Source of the DNA: Dyella tabacisoli
Lineage (GTDB): Bacteria > Pseudomonadota > Gammaproteobacteria > Xanthomonadales > Rhodanobacteraceae
Assembly (NCBI RefSeq): GCF_003350925.1
Contig: NZ_KZ857179.1
Coordinates: 72,848-136,847 of the forward strand
Reading direction: 5' to 3'
DNA: 64,000 nt
Shown: positions 51,332 to 60,422 of the stretch, piece by piece
Numbering within the stretch: the first letter of the stretch is position 1
How the letters are laid out: each line of letters starts with the position of its first letter
Translations under genes and position numbers: made by a program
The notes under the pieces: model-generated
Told to the model about the DNA's origin: nothing
Database searches by the model: none
The model's input: only the letters and a program-made list of their open reading frames with translations

Positions 51332-54070
51332 ATGAAGTTACGTAAGACATTGCTTGCGATGAGCATCATCACCGGATTGTGTTTAAGCGGATCGCTGCAC
51401 TCGCAAGACAGCAACGCACAAGAAGCCAGGCAAGAGAGCAAGCAAAAAACCGACAAGGCCGACCAGGCCAAAGCCAAAGAACTGGCCGCAGTGACCGTTA
51501 CCGGCATCCGCGAAAGCCTGGCCGTTTCGCTGGACACCAAGCGCAATGCCAATGCCGTCGTCGATGCGATCACCGCCGAAGACATCGGCAAATTCCCCAG
51601 TACCAACGTCGCCGAGGCGATGGCCCAGATGCCCGGCGTCACCATCGACCGCCGTTTCGGCCAGGGCGAGCGCGTCAGCATCGACGGCACCGATCCCAGT
51701 CTCAACCTATCCTTTCTAGACGGCCATCCGGTGGCGCAGACCGCATGGTTGTACGGCGAGCAGCCCAATCGCGGCTTCGATTACACCTTGCTGGCGCCGG
51801 AAATTCTCGGCCGCCTGGAGGTCTATAAATCATCGGAAGCGCGCCTGCCCGAGGGCAGCATCGGCGGCACGGTCATCATGCACACGCGCCTGCCGCTGGA
51901 TATGGCGGCAAACACCGTCAGCGGTTCGGTCGGCCTTACCTATAACGACCAGGCCAGCTCAAGCAAACCCAATGCTTCGGTGCTGTATAGCTGGAAAAAC
52001 GCGGCCAATGATTTCGGCATCGCCGTCTCCGGCTCGCATTACGAAGAAAAAGTAGATCGCCAAGGCATCGAAGTTTTCGGTTACCAGCCGGTGTCCGACT
52101 TTTCCGGCAATCCGGCGGTAGCGGCGCAGCTGGCCAGCGGCTCGCTCAAGCCCGGCGACCAGGTGCCGCAGGAAATCAACGCGGCTTATTTTCAGCAGCA
52201 GCGTAAGCGCAACAGCGTGACCTTGGGGCTGCAGTACAAGCCCACGCACGAGCTGGAGTTCAACCTCAACGCGCTTTACATCAAAGAGCGCTTCGACAAC
52301 TTCAACCAGTCGATGTACGGCTTCACCAGCCAAACCGGCAGCACCAATATCACCAGCCTCGGCGGCGTCAGCAATGGCGTGGTGCAAAGCGGTCACTCCT
52401 GCGGCAGCGATACCGTGGGTTGTGCGGGTCCGGTACGTACCTACATCGATAACCTGGTGCGGCAGTCCACCGTGGTCACCAAGGGTCTCGACCTGAAAGG
52501 TGCTTACAAAGGCGAGGGCTGGAGCCTGACCGGCCAGGCCGGCATCAGCAAGGCCGCCGACGAAAACAATTCGCAAGCCTTTACCGAGCCGACTTTCTAC
52601 GGCGGCTATAGCTGGGACATCAACAAAGGCCAGACCTTCGACAACTCGGCTGCCGCCCGCAATCCGAAGAACTGGGTGGCCGATGGCAACTGGCTCGGCA
52701 ATTACGGCAAGATTCCGGCGCACGCCAAAGACGTCTACGGCCAGGTCGATTTCAGCAAGGATTTCGACGGCCCATTCAACGAGCTGTTGATTGGCGCGCG
52801 CTATGCCAAGCACAACGAAGACTTCACCGAAAATGTCTATGGCGGCGTGACGCCGGCCGATATGTCCCAGGTGGGTGGCGTCAGCTACGCCGACACCATG
52901 AATGCCTTTTCGGGCTTTGCGCCGGACATGAAGTACCACATCCAGAACAGCGCCGGTGCGATTCGTAGCTGGGTGCTCGGCAGTCCGCTCGATTACGCCA
53001 ACCCCGATCCGGCGTCGTATCTGGACAACACCTGGAAGCTGTCGCAGAAATCCACCGCGCTCTACGGCCAGATGAATTTCGCCACCGACACGCTGCATGG
53101 CAATTTCGGCGTGCGCTATGTGCGCACCGAGATCCAAGGCTCCAGCTTCAACTTCCTTGGCACACCGGTATTGCCGGCACCGGCGGCCTGGTGGCAGACC
53201 AGCAAGAAAACACATAACGACTGGCTGCCCTCGTTCAACATCGCCTATGACCTGGACAAAGACGTCGTGTTGCGTTTTGCCGGGGCCAAGGTGATGGCAT
53301 GGGCACCGTATAACCAGCTTCTGCACAACAGCTTCCTCAATGACGACACGCTGACCGGCACCGGCGGCAACTCCAACCTCGACCCGTACAAGTCCTACAA
53401 CTTCAATCTGTCGACCGAGTGGTACTTCGCCGATCAATCGGTACTGGCCGCGTCAGTGTTCTACAAGCATGTGTTGAACTACATCGACACCGTGGCCGTG
53501 GTGGAGCGCCAGTACAACTCCATGCACACCAGTAACCCGGCCAATTACCAGACGATTTATATCAACGGCAAATTGGGCAACTGCGATACCGGCGGCTTCT
53601 GCGACTACAGCGTGTTGCGTCCGGTCAATGCCGGTGGCGCCAACATCAAGGGCTTCACGCTGAGCTATCAACAACCGTTCGGCGATAGCGGTTTCGGCAT
53701 GTCCAGCAACTACACCTATTCGCTGGGCAGCAATAGCAAGAACCAGGGTTTGCCGTACAACTCTAAGCACTCGGTCAATCTCAGCCCGTACTACGAGCGC
53801 GGCCCGCTATCGGCGCGCATCACTTATGGCTGGCGCGCCAAGTACCTGGCGGGCGGCTACGTGGCCGGTGCGCCGCCGGCCACCGTGGACGACTACACCG
53901 AGCTGTCGGCCAGCCTGGGCTGGAAATTCAACGACAACTTCTCGCTATCGCTGGATGGCATGAATTTGCTCAATGAAAAGTACTTCCAGTACCTGGGCAC
54001 CAAGGAAGTCGTCGCCGGCAAATACACCACCGGCCGTCGCTACATGGCCAATGTTCACTTCAAGTTCTAA
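51332..54070 (+). CDS. TonB-dependent receptor, probable chitooligosaccharide/GlcNAc transporter 2
   Basis: 912 residues, paralogous to the preceding receptor (shared GITVTGIR-type TonB-box region, AEDIGKFPSTNVAEAM plug, and a barrel C-terminus with TTGRRYMANVHFKF). The ATG at 51332 follows a strong GGGGGAGG site; a longer frame runs back into the first receptor and is not used. Divergence is concentrated in barrel loops (for example GFTSQTGSTNITSL), suggesting a different ligand size or linkage. An intrinsic terminator follows. Confidence 0.92.
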   Translation: MKLRKTLLAMSIITGLCLSGSLHSQDSNAQEARQESKQKTDKADQAKAKELAAVTVTGIRESLAVSLDTKRNANAVVDAITAEDIGKFPSTNVAEAMAQMPGVTIDRRFGQGERVSIDGTDPSLNLSFLDGHPVAQTAWLYGEQPNRGFDYTLLAPEILGRLEVYKSSEARLPEGSIGGTVIMHTRLPLDMAANTVSGSVGLTYNDQASSSKPNASVLYSWKNAANDFGIAVSGSHYEEKVDRQGIEVFGYQPVSDFSGNPAVAAQLASGSLKPGDQVPQEINAAYFQQQRKRNSVTLGLQYKPTHELEFNLNALYIKERFDNFNQSMYGFTSQTGSTNITSLGGVSNGVVQSGHSCGSDTVGCAGPVRTYIDNLVRQSTVVTKGLDLKGAYKGEGWSLTGQAGISKAADENNSQAFTEPTFYGGYSWDINKGQTFDNSAAARNPKNWVADGNWLGNYGKIPAHAKDVYGQVDFSKDFDGPFNELLIGARYAKHNEDFTENVYGGVTPADMSQVGGVSYADTMNAFSGFAPDMKYHIQNSAGAIRSWVLGSPLDYANPDPASYLDNTWKLSQKSTALYGQMNFATDTLHGNFGVRYVRTEIQGSSFNFLGTPVLPAPAAWWQTSKKTHNDWLPSFNIAYDLDKDVVLRFAGAKVMAWAPYNQLLHNSFLNDDTLTGTGGNSNLDPYKSYNFNLSTEWYFADQSVLAASVFYKHVLNYIDTVAVVERQYNSMHTSNPANYQTIYINGKLGNCDTGGFCDYSVLRPVNAGGANIKGFTLSYQQPFGDSGFGMSSNYTYSLGSNSKNQGLPYNSKHSVNLSPYYERGPLSARITYGWRAKYLAGGYVAGAPPATVDDYTELSASLGWKFNDNFSLSLDGMNLLNEKYFQYLGTKEVVAGKYTTGRRYMANVHFKF

Positions 54071-54103
54071 GCACAGCTTTTGAAGCCGATGGCTTCTCTC
54101 CCC

Positions 54104-54137
54104 ACGGACCTGGCACCCCTTGCCAGGTCCGTTTTTT
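54104..54137 (+). terminator. Intrinsic terminator after the receptor pair
   Basis: The 12-bp perfect stem ACGGACCTGGCA with TGCCAGGTCCGT has a 5-base loop and is followed by six Ts. Confidence 0.95.
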
Positions 54138-54172
54138 GAGGGATAGGTAAAACAAAACCAGCCGCGTACTAC

Positions 54173-54215
54173 CCCCTCCCCTGCTCGCAGGGGAGGGTTG
54201 GGGAGGGGTACGGAC
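54173..54215. repeat. GC-rich CCCTCCCC stem-loop module
   Basis: CCCCTCCCCTGC with GCAGGGGAGGG, then TTGGGGAGGGG. It resembles the first hairpin of the module at 27170 and lies between the receptor terminator and the hexosaminidase gene. Confidence 0.8.
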
Positions 54216-54290
54216 TTGCGAAAATACACGCAGTGAAAGCAGCAGCGACGCCTTATGCTTCACTTTCAACGCATCATGCCGAGATCCGAT

Positions 54291-56597
54291 ATGAGCAAGC
54301 TTCGCCTTCTTCTTTGCCTGGCCCTATGCAGTGTCACGGCCTTCGCACAGGCCGCCGATACCCGCGTGGAGCTGATCCCCATGCCGGCACAATTGACGCG
54401 TGCCGATGGCAGCTTCAGCGTCAACGAACAAACACCTATCGTGGTTCCCCCCGGCGATGCAGCGGCGCTGCACGCGGCGAACTACCTGGTCGGCCTGGCC
54501 GAGCACAGCCGTGGTTTGTCCTTGCAGGTACGTGAAAGCCCGGCAACCGGCGCCGCCATCACCCTGCAGCGCGACGCCTCGATAAACAATCGCGAGGGCT
54601 ACACGCTGGATGTCACGCCGAAAGGTATCCGTATCGCCGCGCGCGATGATGCGGGGCTGTTCTATGGTGCGGTCACGTTATGGCAATTGCTGACGCCGAA
54701 CGGCCGACGTGGCGAGGTGAGCGTGCCGTCGCTGCATATCCGCGACGAGCCCCGTTTTAGCTGGCGCGGCATGATGCTCGATTCTTCGCGGCATATGCAG
54801 TCGGTGGAAGAGATCGAGGGCTTGCTCGATCAAATGGCCGCGCACAAGCTCAACAGCTTTCATTGGCATCTCACCGATGACCAGGGTTGGCGTATCGAGA
54901 TCAAGCGCTACCCCGAACTAACCAAGATCGGTGCCTGGCGCGATGGGTTGAACGAGCAAAGCGATCAATCGCCGCAGCGCTATGGCGGCTTCTACACCCA
55001 GGATCAGATTCGCCACATCGTGGCCTATGCCGCCGAGCGGCAAATTACCGTGGTGCCCGAGATCGACTTGCCGGGCCATGCACAAGCAGCGGTGGCTTCC
55101 TATCCCGAGCTGGGCGTGACCGGCAAGCGTCCGCCGGTATCGCCCGATTGGGGTGTTAATCCTTATCTCTATAACGTGGATGATCCCACCCTGCGTTTTG
55201 TCGAGAACGTACTCGACGAAGTGATGGATTTATTTCCATCCACCTATATCCATCTGGGCGGCGACGAGGCCGTCAAGGACCAGTGGCAGGCGTCATCGGC
55301 GATCCAGGCCAAGATGCGCGCGCTGGGTGTGAAAGACGAAAACGCCTTGCAGAGCTGGTTTATGGGGCAGCTCGGCACTTATCTAAACCAACACGGCCGC
55401 CGCTTGCTCGGCTGGGACGAAATCCTCGAAGGCGGCCTGCCGGCAAGCGCCACCGTGATGTCGTGGCGCGGCAGCAAGGGCGCCATCGATGCGGCCAGGC
55501 AAGGTCACGACGTGGTGCTGTCGGCGGCGCCGGATCTGTATTTCGACAACGTACAAAGCGACCGCGACGACGAACTCTCCGGCCGCCTGCCGCCGATCAG
55601 CCTGGCCAAGGTCTACGGTTTAGAGGCGGTGCCGAAAGAGCTTAATGCGGCGCAGGCGAAGCATGTGCTCGGCTTGCAAGCCAATGTATGGACCGAGCAT
55701 CTGCCGACGATCAGCCATGTGCAGCATGCACTGTTTCCGCGTTTGGATGCGGTAGCCGAGGCTGCATGGTCGCCCGTTGCAAAGCGCAACTGGAGCAATT
55801 TTCTGTCCCGGTTGCCGGCGCAGTTCGTGCGTTACGGTCAGCAGAATATCAACGTGGCCGACAGTGCTTTCGCACCGGTGTTCGAACTTGATCGCAACGC
55901 GGCGCTGGCCAGCGGCAAGGCCCGTGTCACGCTGACCAATCAGGCCAAGTACGGCGCATTGCACTACACACTCGACGGCAGCACACCGGGCCTAAACTCG
56001 CCCCTCTATAGCAAACCGCTCGATGTGACGATGCCGGGTGTGTTGAAGGTGGCTACCTTCGCCGCGGATGGCAGCGCGCTGTCGGCATCACGGCAACGTG
56101 CGCTCGATACGGACAGCTTGCTTGGCCGCAACAGCGGCGAGTTGGTCAATTGCCCCGGCAGCGACTTCACCCTGCGCTTGCAGCCGATGCCCGATGCTAC
56201 CTCGCAGGCGCCGGCTTACAACGTCAACATCTTCGACGCCTGCAGGCTGTATCGCCAGGCGCGCCTGGATGGGGTCGCCTCGATCAGCGTGCAAGCTGCG
56301 CGCCTGCCACGCAACTATGCCTTGGCGCACGAAGCCAAGCTGGTGAAATCGCACCCGGCCAGCACGCCGCATGGAGAGTTGCTGGTGCATCAAGGCAACT
56401 GCGATGGCCCGCTGTTGACCACGCTGCCATTACCCGGCGATGGCTCACGCGATTTCACCCTGGAAGGCCCGTTGTTGCCCAGGCAGGGCGTGCACGATTT
56501 ATGTCTGATCTTTACCGCGCCGACCAACGGCCCCTTGTATGCCATCGATAAGGTGACGCTGATCCCAGGCCAGGTAGCGAAGGCCGCTAAACCGTGA
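54291..56597 (+). CDS. Beta-N-acetylhexosaminidase (GH20)
   Basis: 768 residues with a signal peptide (LLLCLALCSVTAFAQAA). An N-terminal GH20b domain (about residues 25-150) precedes the GH20 barrel, with FHWHLTDDQGWRIEIKRYPE, EIDLPGHAQAA and the catalytic Asp-Glu pair in YIHLGGDEAV. A chitobiase-like C-terminal domain (YTLDGSTPG) and a further beta domain follow. It should release GlcNAc from chitooligosaccharides in the periplasm for NagP. Starts at 54255 and 54276 are possible but add residues before the signal peptide. Its stop overlaps the next gene by 4 bp. Confidence 0.93.
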   Translation: MSKLRLLLCLALCSVTAFAQAADTRVELIPMPAQLTRADGSFSVNEQTPIVVPPGDAAALHAANYLVGLAEHSRGLSLQVRESPATGAAITLQRDASINNREGYTLDVTPKGIRIAARDDAGLFYGAVTLWQLLTPNGRRGEVSVPSLHIRDEPRFSWRGMMLDSSRHMQSVEEIEGLLDQMAAHKLNSFHWHLTDDQGWRIEIKRYPELTKIGAWRDGLNEQSDQSPQRYGGFYTQDQIRHIVAYAAERQITVVPEIDLPGHAQAAVASYPELGVTGKRPPVSPDWGVNPYLYNVDDPTLRFVENVLDEVMDLFPSTYIHLGGDEAVKDQWQASSAIQAKMRALGVKDENALQSWFMGQLGTYLNQHGRRLLGWDEILEGGLPASATVMSWRGSKGAIDAARQGHDVVLSAAPDLYFDNVQSDRDDELSGRLPPISLAKVYGLEAVPKELNAAQAKHVLGLQANVWTEHLPTISHVQHALFPRLDAVAEAAWSPVAKRNWSNFLSRLPAQFVRYGQQNINVADSAFAPVFELDRNAALASGKARVTLTNQAKYGALHYTLDGSTPGLNSPLYSKPLDVTMPGVLKVATFAADGSALSASRQRALDTDSLLGRNSGELVNCPGSDFTLRLQPMPDATSQAPAYNVNIFDACRLYRQARLDGVASISVQAARLPRNYALAHEAKLVKSHPASTPHGELLVHQGNCDGPLLTTLPLPGDGSRDFTLEGPLLPRQGVHDLCLIFTAPTNGPLYAIDKVTLIPGQVAKAAKP

Positions 56598-57658
56598 CCC
56601 GCCGCCTCGCCTCGGTCGATGCACTGCGCGGCTGTACCGTGGCCGCGATGCTGCTAGTCAACGACCCAGGCGATTGGGGCCATGTGTATGCGCCGTTGGA
56701 GCATTCGCTATGGCATGGCTGCACACCGACCGATCTGGTGTTTCCATTTTTTCTGTTCGTGGTGGGTGTCTCGATCGCGCTGGGCATGGAGCCGCGCGTC
56801 AATCAGGGCGCCAACCCGTCGGTGCTGACCCGCGCCGCGTTGATGCGCGCATTGCGCATCGTCGCGCTTGGCCTGCTTATCAATGTATTGGCTTGGCTCA
56901 TCATGCCCGGCGTACATCTGCGCTTGCCGGGTGTATTGCAGCGTATCGGCCTTTGCTTCGCCGGTACGGCGCTGTTCGCCATTTACACGCGACCGCGCAC
57001 GCAATGGAGCGCCATCGTTGCGATCCTGCTCGGCTATTGGGGCTTGCTCGCGCTGGGCGGTTCATTGGAGCCATGGATCAATCTGGTCAGCCGCAGCGAT
57101 AGCGCTTTGTTCGGCCGCTTCGTCTATCAAATCGACCCCGCCAGCGGGCGCGGCCATGATCCCGAAGGCTTGCTTGGCGCACTGCCATCGCTGGCGACCA
57201 GTTTGCTGGGTCTATGCGCCGGTCGCTCGCTACGCGAAAACAAACTCAAGCCACTGCTGTTCGCCGGCATCGCTGCATTAGCGCTAGGCGCACTGTGGTC
57301 ACTGGCGCTTCCGTTCAATAAAAACCTGTGGACCCCATCCTTTGTGTTGTGGTGCGCCGGTTGGGCCACCTTGGCGATGTTGTTGTTTCACTGGTTAATC
57401 GATCAGCGCGACTGGCCCGCGTTGGGGCGCCGCTTCGGTGTGAATGCTGTGGCCGCTTATGCAGGTTCCGAGCTGATGCAGATCCTGTTGCCGGGCCTGG
57501 GCTGGCAGGAGCCGCTGTATCAACACTTGTTCGCTGGCTGGATCACGCCGCTGGCCGGGCCGTATATCGCATCACTGACATTCGCCGTGGTCTTTGTCGC
57601 CGTGTGGTGGATGATCGTCTACGTGATGGATCGGCGACGCTGGTATATCAAGCTCTGA
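56594..57658 (+). CDS. nagX: NagX-like multi-spanning acyltransferase-family membrane protein
   Basis: 354 residues with about ten membrane helices, starting at a GTG that overlaps the hexosaminidase stop (GTGA). The N-terminal RRLASVDALRGCTVAAMLLV and TDLVFPFFLFVVGVSIALGM are hallmarks of the DUF1624/DUF5009 family related to heparan-alpha-glucosaminide N-acetyltransferase. Homologues called NagX recur in GlcNAc clusters. The role may be amino-sugar acetylation or transport; it is not established. Confidence 0.85.
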   Translation: MTRRLASVDALRGCTVAAMLLVNDPGDWGHVYAPLEHSLWHGCTPTDLVFPFFLFVVGVSIALGMEPRVNQGANPSVLTRAALMRALRIVALGLLINVLAWLIMPGVHLRLPGVLQRIGLCFAGTALFAIYTRPRTQWSAIVAILLGYWGLLALGGSLEPWINLVSRSDSALFGRFVYQIDPASGRGHDPEGLLGALPSLATSLLGLCAGRSLRENKLKPLLFAGIAALALGALWSLALPFNKNLWTPSFVLWCAGWATLAMLLFHWLIDQRDWPALGRRFGVNAVAAYAGSELMQILLPGLGWQEPLYQHLFAGWITPLAGPYIASLTFAVVFVAVWWMIVYVMDRRRWYIKL

Positions 57659-57666
57659 CGATTGGC

Positions 57667-57746
57667 GTAGGTTGGGCTGAACGAAGTGATGCCCAACAAC
57701 ATTATTGGCGCCATGTTGGGGTTCGCTTCGCTCACCACCAACCTAC
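57667..57746. repeat. REP-like inverted pair with compensating changes
   Basis: Left unit GTTGGGCT...GCCCAAC and right unit GTTGGGGT...ACCACCAAC. The left stem uses GGGC/GCCC where other copies use GGGGT/ACCCC, so pairing is preserved. The rest of the 347-bp gap to 58005 is AT-rich and has no accepted gene. Confidence 0.8.
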
Positions 57747-58005
57747 CGGACGTTGAGGCGGTTTGGACGGCCATGCCGGCGCGGTGCGGGGTTTTGTTCA
57801 GATTAATTCGGGTAGGTGATGATTATGTGATTATCACCTAAAAATAATAAAAATTATAAATGTTGGCCGCATAACCCCCTCCTATGTCGAATATCGATGA
57901 CGTTATAGTAAATAACGGAAGACTTGTTGATAGCTTCAGTAACCCGCGACTAGCGGCGATGACTGTTGGGGATCGATCGGTAACTTCTCTGCGAGGAGCA
58001 GGCCA

Positions 58006-60024
58006 ATGCGTGCTTTAACTCGTTCTTTAGTGCTGCTTTCCACCTTCTCTTGTATCTGCTTGGCGGGCGAGCTGCCGGCACCGCCGGATGAGCTTAAATA
58101 TCCCAATATCGTCAAGCCTACCTATGAATACAAATCATGGGGTTATGCAGAGGCTGATCTCAACGATCCCTACACCTGCAGGCACACGCCGCAAGGTCAA
58201 TTGCTGATCTCGGATTTCGAGAACAATGCCGTCAAGATTTTCGATTTCTCGACGCATAACCTGAGCGTGAAGCATCTCTACGATGAGAAGGGCATTGCGC
58301 TATCAAAGATGCTGCCCTTCTCAGCAGCAATGAGCGACGATGGCCATATCTTCGTCGTTGATCGTCATTCGGAGCGATTGCTGGAATTCGATGCTGACGG
58401 GCATCTTCTTAAACGCTTTGGTGGCGACAAGGCCAATGAAAAGCTATTCGATGGCGGCAAAATCGCCCTTGCCGGCAATCTGATCGCGGTTGCCGATTCG
58501 GGGCATAACCGCGTACTGGTTTATCAGCGTGACGGTACATTGGAACGCATCATTGGAAAGTACGGGCGCAACGAGGGTGAGTTTGACAGCCCAGAAAGCG
58601 TTGCTTTCGCCCCCAATGGCGACCTGCTGGTACTCGATACGTATAACAATCGAGTGCAAACCTACGACAGCCATTTTGCGAAGAAGGCGGTCTGGGGATC
58701 CTGGGGGTCATTCAAGGGTTTTCTCGCCAATCCCAGTGATATCGCGGTTGGACCGGATAACACGGTATATATCACCGATCTATTGAACCATCGTATCGAG
58801 GCGTTCGGCCTCGATGGATCCTTCAAGTATCAATTCGGCCGCCACCCACCCACGGCGCACGAGGGGGCGGGGCGGGTTCATTACCCCACCAGCATCTCGA
58901 TATCGCCATCCGATGGCAGTCTGGCCGTATGTGAACCTTTCGAAAGTCGTTTTCAGCGCTTTTCGCTGAGTGGCGTATCGGAAGTGCGCAACGTCAACGA
59001 TTCGGCCTGGTGGGAGAAAGGCACCAAGTTCCACTATGGCTCCAAGGCATCGGCAAGCGCATCGCTTCTCGCCGTTTCCGAGCCGGACACACACGCCATT
59101 CTGCTATTTCATTTGGATGGCCAGACAACCTCACTCGCCGAGATCATCGGTGGCGAGGGGCATCTTCCCGGCCAGTTCACCCGGCCATCGGGTCTCGCGC
59201 TCGACGAAGCTGCGAACCGGCTACTGGTAAGCGATTCGGGCAATCATCGCATCCAGGAGTTCTCGATCGACACGGCGGCCGTGGACAGGGGCGCCAAGAC
59301 CGCCAAGGCCAATATCAGCCCGACGGGTAACGTGCTATCGGGTACGCCGAATGCGCCGCAATCTTTGAAATTTGTGGCAAGTCATCAGATCGCCATGAAA
59401 GCGGACCCACGGATGGAGCGGATGGGGAGACCGGCGGTCGAACCGGTTATTGAACCAAGCGCTATTCGGGTCGGCCCGGACGGCCGGCTGTTTGTCGCCG
59501 ATCCCGAGAACAACCGCATCTTGGCGCTCAATGCGGATTACTCGATCAATGCCGTCATCGGTGGTACCGACAAAGCCTCTGGAGGCCTGAGCAATCCGCT
59601 TGATTTCTCGTTCTCCAAGGACGGCAAAGCCATTTTTGTCGTGGACCACTACAACTACCGCGTCGTTAAATTTTCCATCGCCGGAAAATTCTTAATGCAA
59701 ATCGGCGGCGCGGGAAGCACGCCAGGCAAGTTCGTATTGCCCTTCGGGATCTGCTCCGGTCATGACGGCTACCTCTACGTGTCTGATGTCGGTGGGCAGC
59801 GCATGGAGAAATTTACCGAACAAGGCCAGTTCATCAAACAATGGGGACGCTGGGGCACCGGCCCTGGTGAGTTCTACAAACCCAAGGGTGTCGCGCAGTT
59901 GGCCGATAACACGTTGGTGGTGATTGATTTCGGCAATCATCGCGCGCAGATGTTCGATCCCGAAGGCCAGTTCATTAAAACGTTCGGAATCGAGAATGCC
60001 GTCGTCAATACAGTCCGGCCATGA
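58006..60024 (+). CDS. Secreted NHL-repeat beta-propeller protein
   Basis: 672 residues with a signal peptide (LLSTFSCICLAGEL). At least eight NHL-type blades are visible, with recurring VADSGHNRVLVY, LDTYNNRVQTYD, ITDLLNHRIEAF, VSDSGNHRIQEF, VADPENNRILAL, VDHYNYRVVKF and VIDFGNHRAQMF segments, suggesting one double or two six-bladed propellers. There is no catalytic signature. GAGGAG stands upstream of the ATG. It is coupled by 4-bp overlap to the next two genes, so it may be a periplasmic scaffold or substrate protein for the dihaem enzyme. Confidence 0.88.
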   Translation: MRALTRSLVLLSTFSCICLAGELPAPPDELKYPNIVKPTYEYKSWGYAEADLNDPYTCRHTPQGQLLISDFENNAVKIFDFSTHNLSVKHLYDEKGIALSKMLPFSAAMSDDGHIFVVDRHSERLLEFDADGHLLKRFGGDKANEKLFDGGKIALAGNLIAVADSGHNRVLVYQRDGTLERIIGKYGRNEGEFDSPESVAFAPNGDLLVLDTYNNRVQTYDSHFAKKAVWGSWGSFKGFLANPSDIAVGPDNTVYITDLLNHRIEAFGLDGSFKYQFGRHPPTAHEGAGRVHYPTSISISPSDGSLAVCEPFESRFQRFSLSGVSEVRNVNDSAWWEKGTKFHYGSKASASASLLAVSEPDTHAILLFHLDGQTTSLAEIIGGEGHLPGQFTRPSGLALDEAANRLLVSDSGNHRIQEFSIDTAAVDRGAKTAKANISPTGNVLSGTPNAPQSLKFVASHQIAMKADPRMERMGRPAVEPVIEPSAIRVGPDGRLFVADPENNRILALNADYSINAVIGGTDKASGGLSNPLDFSFSKDGKAIFVVDHYNYRVVKFSIAGKFLMQIGGAGSTPGKFVLPFGICSGHDGYLYVSDVGGQRMEKFTEQGQFIKQWGRWGTGPGEFYKPKGVAQLADNTLVVIDFGNHRAQMFDPEGQFIKTFGIENAVVNTVRP

Positions 60025-60422
60025 CCTTTCGCGCCATGGTGGCGATAGGCACGATGTCGCTGTTGGCGACGACAGCAGCGACATCCATCAGTGCGCAGGC
60101 CATGCAGGTGAGTTCCAGCGATGGTGTTTGGACCGTTGGATTCGGTCCATCCACGGACTTTCGCATCGGTAGGGAAGGGGCGTTGGATGTACGGCTGACA
60201 CCAAATAGCCAAGGTGCTTGCGCGCAAGTGACGGAGGCCGTTCTGGAGATGCCGCAACACGGACACGGTGCCGACTCTTCGCCTCGGGTGATGGCTAACG
60301 GACTCTGCCAGAGTCGCGTCGAGGGCATTGCGCCGACCATGCGCGGAAGGTGGCGCCTGCGACTTATTCTGGGCGCAGGTAATCAAACCAGCGTTGCCGA
60401 TATCGGGATCGAGGTGCAATGA
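60021..60422 (+). CDS. Small secreted YtkA-like domain protein
   Basis: 133 residues, signal peptide ending near TSISAQA. The segment EMPQHGHGADSSPRVMANG, followed by SRVEGIAPTMRGRWRLRLIL, matches the YtkA/FixH-like pattern (MPxMGHG ... MxGxWxLxL), a beta-sandwich often found with copper or cytochrome proteins. It has two cysteines (AGACAQV-like and GLCQSR regions). It overlaps both flanking genes by 4 bp. The family call is moderate and the function unknown. Confidence 0.7.
   Translation: MTFRAMVAIGTMSLLATTAATSISAQAMQVSSSDGVWTVGFGPSTDFRIGREGALDVRLTPNSQGACAQVTEAVLEMPQHGHGADSSPRVMANGLCQSRVEGIAPTMRGRWRLRLILGAGNQTSVADIGIEVQ

Noticed and set aside
57884-58018. 44-codon frame starting at 57884, overlapping the propeller gene start
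   Set aside because: No ribosome site, ordinary composition, and its end is out of frame within the propeller coding start.
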